The notes: a model not told the origin generated them from the sequence alone. Positions 1 to 12,933 are shown, counted from the stretch's first letter. The stretch is DNA of 64,000 nt from Phragmites australis (GCF_958298935.1 NC_084925.1:12459001-12523000), one strand, 5' to 3'. Made by a program: numbers and translations.

Positions 1-447
1 CATTTATGACGCCTTGGAACTCGCGCCATCCTTTCTGGGCACGCCAAGTCCCCCCCGACGGTATAAAAGGATGCGGCGCGTCCCGACGGCAAACACGGAC
101 CACACGGTAGACAACGGCTTCTTCAGGACCGAGACAAGCTGACGAAGAACAAGAAGCACGAAGCTCTAGACTTAGACAGAAACCCTTGTAATACGAGAGA
201 TCCTCAGAGAGGCATTTCCAGAGCATTTATAGCATTCACACAGGAGTAGGGTATTACGCTCCGTGCGGCCCGAACCTGTCTAAAATCCCCAGAGCACTTA
301 TTTCCTCTAGCATCCGATCATCCGTCCCACCTGCATCTCATTTACTCCCATTTATTTTACATACGAGGTAGATTCAGAATCATCCCCCCGACTGAATCTC
401 AAAGGGGGTCTCTCCGGATCCCCGCTTGTGGAGTTCATCCTCCGACA
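1..447 (+). mobile_element. LTR fragment (3' part), probably Ty3/gypsy
   Basis: The segment looks like the promoter, R and U5 part of an LTR: a TATA box (TATAAAAGG, 62-70), then a leader that includes 'gtagggtattacgctccgtg' (247-266), a phrase I recognise from grass gypsy LTRs. It ends in TCCGACA at 441-447, the expected CA terminus. The 5' end lies outside the window. No primer-binding site follows 447, so this is a 3' LTR or a solo LTR rather than a 5' LTR. The family assignment is from memory of such sequences and not proven. Confidence 0.6.
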
Positions 448-1394
448 GTATCCTAGATCGTACATGGGCAGCGGGAAGGAAGAGGAGGAGGCTTGTAAAG
501 TGGGTGGGCTCAGCTGGCTTGAAGGAAGAGGAGGAGGGCCGCAGGGTGGATAGGCTCAGCTGGCTTCTCGTCCATGGTGACCACAGGCAAGTCTGCCTTG
601 CAGACGGTGCCACAGTGGGAAGGAGAATGAGGCCTGGTGGCTTGGAGGAGCATGGGCTGGGTTGCGGAGAGGTTGAGAATCAAAATTGACTTCTATTTGG
701 TGGCAGCAGGAGGATGAAGACCAAGCTCACCCAGCTGCTACGACAGGAGAAGAGGATCTTGGTAGCACGACGGGCGAATATGGTGGCAGCAGGTCCATTG
801 GTGGAGGATGGTGATGACCTGGCGGCGGGTTCCAACAAAGAGAGGACCTGATGGCTAAGGGGGGGGGGGTTTCGGATCGATCTGAGTGGAGAGTGGATAG
901 GGTGATCAGTTTGGTGGTTTTTTGCTTTGTTGATTTCTTCTAGTTTTATATCAAATAGTTGGTGCGGGAAAGGAGGAGGCAATTTTTTTTATTAGACAGG
1001 AGGTTGGGAGGACGAAGAAACTCATATTAGTAGAGATTATTTTACCTTAATTTGGACTTTAATCAATTTCCACATTTACCTTGTGCTATTTTGTTATAAA
1101 TGAAGGACTAAGAATGATACAAAGAACTAACTTAATCTAGATAAATAAAAGAATAAATTTAGTTTGGTAAGCCCTATAAATTTTTACAACCTAGGCAGAA
1201 TGTACAGAAAACCTAGTTTCAACCACTACAACATACTGAAAGAAAAGAAGTATGCAGTAAGACTTTAGTTAGCACAACAATTTCAGGTTCAGTGATGCAC
1301 ACTTTTTAAGTGACCGAAAGAGAAGAAAAGTTGAAGCCATGAAAATTGTTGTTACAAACGGTTGTCCCTCCTGGCCCCCTGATGTAAACATTAA
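448..1394. other. Stretch without a recognised gene
   Basis: The first half is purine-rich (GGA/GAG runs), with a G10 run near 860-869. The second half is AT-rich. ORFs here are short, lack recognisable motifs and overlap on both strands. It may be decayed repeat sequence or the far downstream flank of the bHLH gene. The last nine bases (1386-1394, AAACATTAA) are the left target-site duplication of the MULE. Confidence 0.5.
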
Positions 1395-1802
1395 GAGTAA
1401 ATTTCACAAAATTACACTATAATCATCAAAACTACACTTTTAGAAAGCTATTTCATAGAACTGCACTTTTTATATCCTATTGTATCATTAAACGACACAT
1501 ACTTTGTAAAAACTATCAGAAAATTATACTTTCATGTGACCTTATTGAAGAACTACACCATTTTTACTCAACAGTATCGCAGAGCTATAGTCCCCTTTCC
1601 CAGATCCATTCTGATGACCTGGCCCAACCTTGCGTACTCAGTGGCATGTGACAGAGTCCGTTCACTGATGTGGCACCCCTTACCACATGAGCTCTGGTAA
1701 TACACATAAGAAAGTCAACCTGAACTTGGTTAAGGTGTGTTTGGGAGCAATTTGAGCAGCTAAATTACCGCGCTGCCAAAATCTGCCTTTGCGCTTCCGC
1801 AT
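1395..1802 (+). repeat. MULE left inverted arm (main part)
   Basis: It pairs with the reverse complement of about 4667-5078. Shared blocks include a run of 'aactacac' phrases, 'agatccattctgatg', and 'cgcttccgcat' next to the Copia insertion point. Differences are scattered single bases, so the arms have diverged since the element formed. Confidence 0.85.
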
Positions 1803-2399
1803 TGTAAGATCAAGAACAACAACTAGAGGGGTGGTGAATTGGCATCCTACAAATTTCTTGCAAATAGATGGTCTACTCCTTGTTCACCCAATGCCTCTTA
1901 AAAACGCACAAATAGAAGCATTAACTTTAGAGAGACAAAGTGAGAAAGAAAGTTCCAATGGAACATGACTCCATGGATGGAATATGAACCATAGGATATA
2001 TTCAAGACCATTTCTTATGTCTTTGAGCACAAAAGCTTGAAACTTGAATGAAGAATAAAGCAAAAAGACATTCACTAAAAGAAGCAACTCTCCAAGTTGA
2101 TGGTCTATAGATAAGGGGATTAAAAACCCTCTCAAATACATGAGTATATGAACATTTATGCCTCTAGCAACAAGAAGAACAACTTCCTAAGGTTGAGAAA
2201 TCACAACTCAAAGGTAAAAACAAAAATCAATAAGAAAATCACAACCGAAAAAGGAAAACTTGCAAACTTGCAAGGGAACCAATAGAGAGAGACTAGAAGG
2301 AGGGGAATTCAAGCATATGTAAAAACATAAATCTCATTATTCAAAGAGGTCAACCCTATTTTAGGTGGATTACAAGTATTTTCTCTCAAAAACTCTCAC
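1803..2399 (-). repeat. Copia 3' LTR, U3 deleted
   Basis: It matches 3132-3728 with many substitutions, from TGTAAGATCAAG to the shared 'aaaactctcacct'. After that point the sequence switches directly into gag coding sequence, which marks the deletion junction at about 2400. Confidence 0.8.
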
Positions 2400-3115
2400 C
2401 TAGCCTGATTGCCACCATTTGGTCTGGAAAATAACGCCATGTTCTGAAATAGGGGGTTTCCGAGGCCAATCTGAGCTGCCTTGGCTATCTCAGTGGATTT
2501 GAGCTTATTGGAGAGTTCATCACAAGTTAATGTGTCGTAACTTGGCAATTCTTCAATGCTCGAGATCTTCACTTCCCATATGCTGCAATCAAGAGTATAG
2601 AGAAGCTTGATTGCCCTCTCATAGTCAGAGTAGGGTAAAACATCAGTGGATCTAAGGTTGCTCATAAATCCATCAAAATGAGCAAACATAACATCCAAAG
2701 ATTCACTAGGCCCTTACACAAATATTTGGTATTCTTGGTTGTAAGTGCTTTGGCGTCTACCTTTAATCTGATTAGTGCCTTTATGGAGGACACTTAGAGT
2801 AGTCTAGATCTCCCAGGCAGTACGGAGGTGCTAAACCTTATCAAACTCATTCTGACTCATGCTAGTGAACAAAATGTTTTTGGCCTTATTGTTGGCCTCA
2901 TACTACTCGATTCGAACCTGAGTCGTGCGGGCAGTAGAGATCTCATAGTTGGAATCAAGTACTTTCCATATTGCACTTCCTTGGTTTAGAATATAAGTCT
3001 CCACACACATATTCTAGTACGAAAAATCTCAACCATCGAAGAACAGAATTTTCCCACTTCTCTCTATTGTTGCTTAAGGATCACAAAGGCAGTTAAGGTT
3101 AACAAGTGATCAAAC
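2396..3115 (-). pseudogene. Copia gag fragment
   Basis: The clearest part is 2396-2698 (100 codons). It reads like the UBN2/gag region of grass Copia elements, with phrases such as FMSNLRSTDVLPYSDYERA and SYDTLTCDELSNKLKSTEIA. The upstream part (2700-3115) continues in the same orientation but is broken by stops or shifts. No zinc knuckle, protease, integrase or RT follows, because the frame runs into the truncated 3' LTR. It is a dead fragment. Confidence 0.75.
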
Positions 3116-3131
3116 TGGCTCTGATACCAAT

Positions 3132-4570
3132 TGTAGGACCGAGAACGACGACTAGAGGGGGGTGAATAGGCGCTTTACAAATTTCTTATGAAATAGATGG
3201 CATACTCCTTGTTCACCCAACGCCTCTCAAAAATGCATAAACGGAAGTATAAACTTTAGAAAGACAAAGCGAGAAAGAAAGTTCAAAAGGCAACATGACT
3301 CTACGGATGGAATATGAACCATATGCTCTATTCAAGACCATTTCATGTGTCTTTAAGCACAAAATCTTGAAACTTGAACGAAGAACAAAGCAAAAAGACA
3401 GTCACCGAAAGAAGCAACTCTCCAAGTTGATGGTCTAGAGACAAGAGAATTAAAGACCCTCTCAAATACATGAGTATATGAACGTTTATGCCTCTAGCAA
3501 TAAGAAGAACAACTTCCTAAGGTTGAAAAATCGCAGCTCAAAGGCAAAAACGAAAATCAACAAGAAAATCACAACAAAAAAGGAAAACTTACAAATTTGC
3601 AAGGGAACCAATAGAGAGAGAGATTAGAAGGAGGGGCATTCAAGCATATGCAAAACATAAACTTCATTAATATAAGAGGTTAGCCCTATTTTAAGCGGAT
3701 TACAAGAATTTTCTCTAAAAAACTCTCACCTATTGCTAGGCTAAGCACTCATCTTTCTCTCCTCTAAAACCCTAGCACTATGCTCTCAAATGAGTGGTAA
3801 AAGGGACTAAAGTAGTTGGTTCAAACTCTCTCATAGTCTTACCCCACTATTTATAGGTCTAGAAAACTTGACCCGTAAGTTTTCTAACCTGTTACCAAAA
3901 TATCTCTCTTGTAATACACTCCTACCTACCACCAAGAGCATTTTGGTCTATTTCTTGCTACGTCTATAGAACGGCTGCAGCGCCTTCACGAGTTAGCTTC
4001 ACCTCAACGCAAGCTTTGCGATGGTGCCACATACTCCTCCAATCCTGCCACGGTTTTGAGACCTAATCATGAAACCCTATGCACTCTTCTCAAAGCATGA
4101 CTTGTCACTTGCTTACACCTTAAGGAAGCGCGTTGATGTATACACGTGTACTCCGTCTTGCGATCCTGATCACCGACAAATCTCTCCTGCTCTCGATCCC
4201 TTGGACCACCTTGTCAATTGCGCCGATATCCCTTTCGCTTGACTTTATCAACACACTGTTTTCATTCTCCATTTTATGTTTTGCTTGACCTCCACGTGTA
4301 TAACTAGGATCACCCTTGACTCCGTCCGGCCTCCTTGATGCACCAAGCACTCTCTTAGCCCCGATCACTTGCCGTCGATCGCCAAGTTGCATCCGTCACT
4401 TGCACACCATGAGACAAGCAAACACATCTCTACAACTCTAGCTCCAGTTAGTCCATAATCAAAATACTCAAACCAAGCTCAAGCAATCCAAAACTTGAAA
4501 AATCAAATCGATAATCTTGTCAATCACTCATCACATATAAACCAATACATATTTCAAACTTGGTTTCTCA
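3132..4570 (-). repeat. Copia 5' LTR
   Basis: This is the full-length LTR copy. It begins TGTAGGACCGAG on the plus strand and matches 1803-2399 over its first 600 bp. The remaining 840 bp is U3 sequence missing from the other copy. Confidence 0.8.
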
Positions 4571-4641
4571 CGCATGACACTTTTTGGGTATCTTTTAGTA
4601 GACCTTGCATGAAAATAGGCCCCGGAGTACGTGTTGGGCCT

Positions 4642-5078
4642 CTAAAAGATACCCAAGAAGTGACATGCGGAAGCGCAAAGGCAAATTTTGGCAGCGTGAC
4701 AATTTTGCCGCCCAAACTGCTCCCAGGCATGTCCTCACCAAGTCCAGATCGACTTACGTGAATTACCGTAGCCCGTGTGACAAGGGATGCCACGCCAGCG
4801 AACGGACTCTGCCACGCGCCATTGAGTATGTCAGGTAGGGCCTAGCCATCAGAATGGATCTAAGAAACGGGAGTATAGCTCTATGATACCGTTGGGCAAA
4901 AATGATGTAGTTTTTCGATAACATCAGATGAAAGTGTAGTTTTTTTATAGTTTTTGTAAAGTATGTGTTATTTTATGATATAAAAGGATAGAAAAATGTA
5001 GTTATGTGAAATATCTTTTTAAAAATGTAATTATGTGATAATTTTAACGATCGTAGTGTAGTTTTACGAAATTTACTC
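4642..5078 (-). repeat. MULE right inverted arm
   Basis: This is the inverted partner of 1395-1802 plus 4576-4598. Its inner end forms a stem with 4571-4598 (CTAAAAGATACCCA against TGGGTATCTTTTAG), which shows that the arms run almost to the centre of the element. Short ORFs here are palindrome artefacts. Confidence 0.85.
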
Positions 5079-5083
5079 AAACA

Positions 5084-5473
5084 TTTATTGATGCCCTTTC
5101 ATGAGCAAGATCGTCTCATTTAGATAATCAATAGCAACTTGCAATAAATTAAACGTGCATACATTACACACTGCACCCATGCGAGACTTACAATTGATGT
5201 TACAGATCATGCGCTCCTAGCTTGTCCGCAGATCTCTCCAATGCATCCAATTAAATGGATCGATCTCTAGAAAATAACACACACTATCGGTTATATACTT
5301 TTTTGCAAGCATGATCAGTGTGCATATATTAATTATATCCAGAGCATCCAAAGGAACCAGCCTTAAACACCTCTCTTCACACTAGGATGGCTGCTCCTGA
5401 TGTTATGCAGCCCATGCAAGCCTGCTGCATGCATATATCGCACACAGTAGTCCCCATCATCCTCCGGCTATAT
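5084..5473 (-). other. Downstream / 3'UTR region of the bHLH gene
   Basis: AT-rich sequence follows the bHLH stop codon. The only AATAAA-type signal I noticed on the minus strand is at 5084-5089 (plus strand TTTATT), about 385 bp after the stop. It overlaps the right target-site duplication of the MULE. No other gene is seen. Confidence 0.4.
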
Positions 5474-8400
5474 CTACCGGCCGAACCCCATGCCGAAAGC
5501 CGGCGCTGCCGCCCAGTAGTCCGCCGGGCCAGCGACCGCATCCAAGCCGACGTCCAGCGTGCAGCTCACCGGGACGAGGCACAGACCCTTGCTCCTTAGA
5601 TCCTTCTTCGCTTCTTCATAGCTTCCATCCTGATTATAATTTCACGCATAATCAATATTGCAAAAAAATGCATTTGATTAATAGCATCCAGTTTTACATG
5701 AGATAACAAGGTATGAATTAATTGATATGAGTAGTAGTACCTGGTCAGGCTGTCCTCTTTTTTTCATGGCGCTGTCATGCAAGAGCTGCACGTACGTACG
5801 AGTGGGCCAGAGATAATGATACATTAGTGAGAGGCCAAAGATAGCTTTGCTGTTATAATTAAAGGTGTAAAGCTAGAGACAAGTACTGGCCCATGATTAA
5901 CTTTCCATGATGCTTTTATACATGCACCAGTTAAAGCTTGGCTTTAGACAAAACTAAAGGCGCCTTTCGGAAGAAAAAGTATATATCTTTGTGCTTTACT
6001 TAACCGATCAGATGCATGGGTATAGATCCCATAAAAGAAGAGATTTAATTACCGAGACTAATTGAGTAGATAATGATACCTGGCCAGAGTCTTCTGGAAA
6101 TATGTTGTGCCTTTCTCCTTGCACCTATGAAAAAAAAAACCGAATTAGATCACTACTCTCGAATAGGGCTTATATACCGGTCTACCACTGCCGATTTCTT
6201 ATGAGCTGACAATGATGAAGTATTACTGTTGGTTCGTATGAAGGATCGACACTAAAAGTCCATTCGAAAATAACGAGCAATGATAATTGACTATCACTAT
6301 CGGTTCTTGCCACGAACTGACAGTGTTATTATCATTGTCGCTCCTTCTTATGAAGGAGTAGTGAAACTTAACTATTATTACCGGTTCTAGTAATGAACCG
6401 GTAGTGATAGTTCATTAAGTATCACTGCCGGTTCATGTTACTAACAGACAATGATAATAGATGATAATTTATCTTTAAAAATTGATAATTTTTCATACGA
6501 AACTGGATGAGGACAAACTTTATATAAAAATTGTAGCATTCGACTAGATCTACAATTTTGTAGTTGGAAAACTTTTTCATTTGAAATTATTTAGATATCC
6601 AAATAATTATTTGAAGTTTAAGATAGAAGAGATTAAAAGGATTACATATGCTATTGCTATCACTAATACTTATGTGGTGAGATGGTAAGGATATATTGCG
6701 TGAGCTGAGAGGCTCTAGATTCGAGTGCCACGAACCGCAAACGTGACTATTTCGCGCGAAAAATCACATGATTTGTGACTTGCGGGGGTGCTTGGTCGGA
6801 CCAAAATTTTCTTTTGCTTTTTGAGGACAAAAAATATCGATTCAAAGACCGACTATAACTTTCACTGTTGGTTTATGGCCAGTAGTGAAGGATGAAAATT
6901 TTGCTTTTTTAGGACAAAAAATATCGATTTGAAGACCGACTATAACTTTCACTGCTGGTTTCTGGGCCAGCAGTGAAGGATGTTTTGGAACCGACAGTGA
7001 AGACCTATTCTGTAGTACTGCATCTTTTTTATCAGCATGTACATACATACATATTTCGTGAGGTATAAAGTTTCTGCCAATACTTTTATCGAAAATCTCA
7101 CAAAGATACGATGCTTTGAGCAAAATCATACGCATGTGCTTTTCTAATGTGCTGCTTGTTCTGCCTTACGCTAATCATGGCAATATTATACTTCTCTGCA
7201 GTGTGCAGATCTCAGTGTGCATGTGTGGCGGCAATCCTTGGATCAGAAGAATAACCTATTTATATATTCCTAAGGTTAAAAATTGTATTGGACGTTACGT
7301 GTACCGCAGCTTAGATAAAATCATGAAATACTAAAAGGGATGTACGTGAGGCAAATTTTACGCGTAAAATTGAAGTTGTGAACACACAACACAAACTTAA
7401 GTGCGGTTAAGATGAATATTAGAACACGCACATGTATATCCAAGCTGCCAAGAACATACAACAAATAAGGACCGAAGGTAGTTCCACTGTACCACTTGTG
7501 ATCTGAAAAGAAATTAATGCATGCAAATGATACTGTACAAACACCAATCACTTGTCAATAGCATTTGTCTTGATGTTTCCCAGCGATCATGTACAAACGA
7601 GGGGTTCCCAATATTGGGATGAGTTCATATATATGTCTCCCGAATAAAGCTAGCTAAAATTTTAGTAATGGAGTTATATATTTAAGTAAAAATGTTAGAG
7701 TAATGGTATCGAATATCGATTACTTTAGACACATTGCACTTCGAAGAATTTTCGTGTGTTCTCTAATGAGAAAACAAAACTATAGATGCCTTAATTTCCA
7801 TAAAAATCATTGCATCGTACCTTTTATTTTCAAAAGTTCAATTTTTTTTCGTAGAAAGTGAATCGCTCGGCTACTTAATAAACAATAGACATTTTTCATC
7901 AATATTATTTTATGGTTTTCATTTGCTAATTCCTGTCTTCTCCGTTTTCTTTGCTATAAAATCTTAATAGATACTTGGTCAATTCCATGTTCTTTTTATT
8001 TGCTCATTGCCTCTCCTTTATTGCTTGCCATCACTACATGCATTAGTACACGGTTGGTAGTAAGATCCATGGCCTAAAGCTCCTAACACAGACAAAAAAT
8101 TGGTTCAAATTCAACTTAAGGTGTCTTTTGATTTGGAGACAGATATGACAAGGTGTAACAGATGCCAAAAGAATTGGACTTCTTGACATGTCCTAGCTAT
8201 GCATGATTCTCTATGGTGGATGGTCGCTATAAGATGTCGGCAGATCCAACTGCTCGATTTGACTCAGCCGTCCATTTCAAATTGGTCCCTTAAGAAAATC
8301 AGGCATCTTATACATAAGTTAATTAATTGCCTAAATTGCTAACATTGAGTTCAAAGGGAAGTACGTAGACATCATATGTGATTAGCTAAGTCAGTCAACA

Positions 8401-11400
8401 ACAAATCGAAGGGAAGCCATCCAACTCTCAGAAATGAGATTTTGTTCAAAAGAAGTTAAACGCGACCGAGCTTAGTTACAAGGTTGATATATAATGATAG
8501 GTCACGTTCAGAGTCAGCGCCAAATTGATTCGTTCAATTCTAATCCACGAAGAAGAATATGAGAAATGCGAAAGAACCCGGCTATGGAACAAGGAATTTA
8601 AGCTATCTCATGTGTGGAACGCTAATTAATCTGGACCACTAGTTTGCGAGGCTCCCTTGACAACCATTGGGTCATTTGGATCTGCGAGGATGCCATATGG
8701 GTTCTCAGATGAGTACAGTCGATCCACAGGACACACAAAAGAGTTTCTCTCTCTAGTCTCTAGTGAGGATCAATTGTGCTACTACTACTGTGCAGTATTT
8801 ACAGATAACTTTCTCCTGTTGGCCCAATCAGCCATTCCACAGAGAGAGAGAGAGAGAGAGAGATGCTGTGAGATGTGATGCGCGCATGAAGGCGCGCAGA
8901 TACGATGAGCAACTGCAGGCAGCTTGCATCGATGGCAGGCAGGGCAGCTAACCTCGGGAGTTGTTAACGCAACGCGCATGCATGCATTGTACGTAGTACT
9001 ATATATGTAGTTTGGTACACGCAGCTAATATATATGTACATGGAGTAAACGGAATTTATTTAGCTTGAGAGAGACAGAGAGAGGGAACTGTAGCCATGAG
9101 CTGCTACAGTAGCGGTAGCGGTAGTACTACTCACACTAGCCTCGTGCTGCTGCTGCTTGGAGCTGGAGCTGGAGCTGGCGCTGGCGCAACCGCCACCACC
9201 TCCATTGCTGCCGCCCACGTACGGCGAGCTCAGAGCCTGGAGATCAAAGTAAAGTGAGAGCACGTACTTCCAGTCGGAGAGATTAATTAAGCTACGCTAG
9301 AGAGAGAGAGAGAGGGTGATGAAAGCTGTGACAGTGTGCACAGGGACATGGCTAGCCCATATACATTGCTGCTGCCCTAAGCAGGAGAAAAAGACCGCAT
9401 GCCCACATCGATCAGATTAACATGCACATGCAGCTTTAGCAGCTGAGGCAAGAGCACGCATGCAGGCCGGCCCGTCTCTTTTTGTCACTTGAGTAGCTCC
9501 TCTTGTACCACTAGCTATTATGTACTATATTTATATATGCATGTAACAAGTGTAATTTGCAGATCGATCAGATCGGTCCTTGCATGCCGGTCTTGTGTTT
9601 GTGTTAATCGTGTATACCATTTCATGGAGCATCAAGCATTGTGCACCTATCAGAATGCGTAAAACGCCGCCCGAGGAGGTTGTCGAAACTCCACTACGAG
9701 CTTGTTTGGATAGGATCGGTGGGATTAGACCCAATCCCTTCGGATTAGTGGGGAAAATAAACTAATCCCTGCGTATTATCCAAACCTCGGCTAAGCTCAT
9801 GCATGTCTGATACTATGGTCTAACAAGTGCTTTGGGGCTGCATCAAGGTACTGTAGACTGTTGCAACATATGCTAAGCAGGTCTCCAAAAAGTGCATGGT
9901 GTTAAGTGCTCAAGTGTGAAAACAAACAAGGGAACAATTACATTGCATGCATGCAGGACAATACTTTAATTTATGTATGATCGATAAACTACTCGAGCTA
10001 GGACTGCTGCAGGTATGGGCACGCATGGAGGGAGAGAGAGAGAAGAGCTGGACCTCAATTTGACCGTGGAGGAATCTGATGTACCCAATGGCTTCAAGGA
10101 GTACAGACGCCGTGTCAGTCTGCCAAAAAAGAGATGTTCCCATGTCAAGATCTCTTTTTTGTATATTTCTCTGGAATAATGGATCTTCTTTTAAATGATC
10201 TAGCGTCAGAGACTTAAAAAAAAGATGATGTAGCAAAAGACAATGACGCTCGGCCGATTAGAATGGAGGATTTTTAATATGAAGTTTGGAGGAATTGTTT
10301 TGATTCATTTCGACAACTAGAATTGATATGAAATCCCATGTATTTTAAACACAGTGCCTTGGCACCTTTCCTGATATTCCCTTTAATTATTGAATTATAT
10401 GCACAAGTTGTGTCAGAATAAACTTTTCTTTTAGGAGTAGGGGAAATGAACTTTTTTGAAAAAGTTACAAGCGAAAAAAAAATCTATATATTAGCTAGGC
10501 TATTGACCAGTTAATCACTCTCTAGACAATTAAATATACACCACAAAAGGTTATAAAAGGTACTGTTTGGTCGATATTATGGACTCATATCAATTCAGTT
10601 TTGTCATGCCCTTAATATGTCTTCCTGATCGGCTGCTTGTATTGGATTGATCTACAAACTGAGAAAACAACCACCCTTTAAAACGAGAGTTATGAATTAT
10701 ATACGACCCTATCATATAATAGGTACTCCATGAACCAACACAATATTTGTTTTCTTCTCGTAATTAAAATTTGACTAGCTAAGTACCTGTGTGTTGCAAT
10801 GAAAATATAAATATTGGACACGTTAATATCAAGTACAAAACTCAAAGTATGAAGATGTGAATATGCCATGGGAGTACTGCCGAACGAATACGTCAGGAGC
10901 AATATCGTAGTTTAATTTCAGATGGGATCCGAAAAAGAAGGAAGAGATTATTCGTTGATTTCTCTCTTAATATCTTTATTTATTTTTATTAGTAAAATCG
11001 GTCCCATATCTAGCCGGTAATGAGGTAGAAAGACTGAAGAACGGGTGTGGATTGTAAAAGTGGGTAAATTATTTGAATTTTAGAGGTTCTATTAGACAAA
11101 AGGATAGTAGAGGAAGAGGTGATGCAGAACCAACTCGTGTTTTATATAGTACTGCCTCTGGTAAATAATACACGACGCTGTTCATTTTTTACGGTCTTTG
11201 ATGTATAGCTTTGATCTCTATTTTTTATTAGAATATAGTTATATCTATAATAAAAGTATGATATTATGAAATAACTGACAAATCTATACATATAATTTTT
11301 ATATTTCCAAATTAAATATTTTAAAAGTTATTGATGGTTAAAATTTTAAAAGTCTGATCGGATCTTAATCAAAGCGTCAAGTATTTATGATTGGAGGGAG

Positions 11401-11782
11401 TAGAGATTAAGTCTGATGCCAATTGAACTCTTACTTTTCACTGGTAGAGCTGCATATTTGGAGGGTGAAAGTTATAGAGCTGAGAAGGATATGTAGTTAT
11501 ATACGTATATACCTTTCCAAACGGTGAGACAAGCTGGTGGAGGGCAGTTATTCTATCCCCTAGTTTCTCCTTCCTCATCACCTGAAGTAAAAGAACAAGC
11601 AAACACATACTAAAATTGCCATCATTCCCACCCCCTGCCAATCTCACGTCCCCTCGCACCCCACAATGATTCCATGCCTGTCCATTTCAGCATGCATGCT
11701 TCAAAGCTCTTCCCTCTAGCTAGCTAGATTGATCTGAATCCTGAAATGCTGGCCCATGCATGCTCATTGGGGGGGGGGGGGG

Positions 11783-11844
<62 letters not shown>

Positions 11845-12871
11845 CTTCACAGTAGATTGAGCTGGGGAGGGTTCTTGGGTCCTGGCCTTCTTGAAAGCTG
11901 ATCCAGATGCTGTGCTGATGCACTAGTGGAAACACAGAAAGACGGAGCAAAGTTATTAAACTTTCAACGCCACATATAATCATTAACTACTTATCAGCTA
12001 GCATGATTTTCTATATCTTAGTTTCATCCTAGTGAAAGTTGCATTCCATGACCAACTGAGCTCTCTTCAGTGTTACCTGGACACTCGTATCCAAATTTAT
12101 TTGCCGAATCGGAAACCCCGAATCCGAGTCGGATTCTGAGTTGAATTTCGCGTGTCTAAATTTTCTTTGCCGAACTGGACACCCGAGTCCAAGTCGGATT
12201 TCAACACCCATATCTGTGTCCAGGTAACACTGATCCCCCTCTCTCTCTATCTCTCTTTCAGTACATTAAAAATTAACATGGCCACGGCTAAAAGCTACGA
12301 TGCGTATGCACATGGATAAATCACCTTTGTATCTTTCTCATCCTCCTCTAGCGCAAAGGAGAAAATTAAAACAATCAACTTTGCATTCCTACCTCACGTG
12401 GTGAACTACTGTTGTTTGAGAACTCCAGCATGTTGCTTCCGAGGGAGGTCGTCGGGGTTATGGAAGAAGACCTAGGGGAGGAAGCTTTCTGCTGCAAGGC
12501 CTTGTGGTGCTGATGGACGCTACCCCATGGCAATTGGATCTCATCACTTGTGCTACTCCCACGGCTGGCTGTGGTGTTGTATATGTAATTGCCGCTCCCA
12601 CCAGCTTCTGAACAAATGGTAGTTGGGAATAGCATCTGGCCTTCCTTGTACCTATCTTCCCCATTAGCCAATCCCCCGCTTGATGGATGCAAAATGATCA
12701 CAAATTAAGAGAAATCCATAGATATGAACTTTAGTATATGTGCAGCCGTACAAGTCAGTGTCATATTGCATGCAGTTCTTTAAACAAGTTATCCGGCAAA
12801 GAATGAACATATGGTTTAATTGCCAATATCAAGTACTTTGTGTGCTCTCTGTGTGTCTATATAACACACAC

Positions 12872-12933
<62 letters not shown>

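Larger units (their letters stand above)
1803..4570 (-). mobile_element. Internally deleted Ty1/copia element, minus orientation
   Basis: It is flanked by the perfect 5-bp duplication CGCAT (1798-1802 and 4571-4575). In element orientation, the 5' LTR is 4570 to 3132 (about 1.44 kb; plus-strand ends TGTAGG...CTCA). Next comes a primer-binding site complementary to initiator Met tRNA (the plus strand reads TGGCTCTGATACC near 3116), then a gag fragment, then a 3' LTR truncated to about 1803-2399. A deletion removed the end of gag, all of pol and the U3 half of the 3' LTR. A TATA-like sequence (plus strand CTATTTATAGG, near 3848) sits in the 5' LTR. The element cannot move by itself. Confidence 0.85.
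1395..5078. mobile_element. Fold-back Mutator-like element (MULE), split by a Copia insertion
   Basis: The ends GAGTAAATTTC... (from 1395) and ...GAAATTTACTC (to 5078) are inverted copies. They are flanked by 9-bp direct repeats AAACATTAA (1386-1394) and AAACATTTA (5079-5087), 8 of 9 matching, which is the length typical of Mutator. The inverted arms are very long. The left arm is 1395-1802 plus 4576-4598 (431 bp) and the right arm is 4642-5078 (437 bp), with a loop of only 43 bp (4599-4641). Removing the Copia element (1803-4570) and one 5-bp TSD leaves about 911 bp that is almost entirely palindromic. No transposase is present, so it is non-autonomous. It lies about 390 bp downstream of the bHLH stop codon. 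Confidence 0.85.

Noticed and set aside
4495..4838. Three overlapping ORFs on both strands
   Set aside because: They arise from the palindromic centre of the MULE; the same peptide phrases appear in inverted frames.
6671..6735. True tRNA gene
   Set aside because: Only A/B-box-like sequence; no cloverleaf, anticodon stem or acceptor stem could be drawn.
8657..8979. Short ORFs in bHLH intron 6
   Set aside because: No motif, and the splice sites on either side join the family-typical protein without them.
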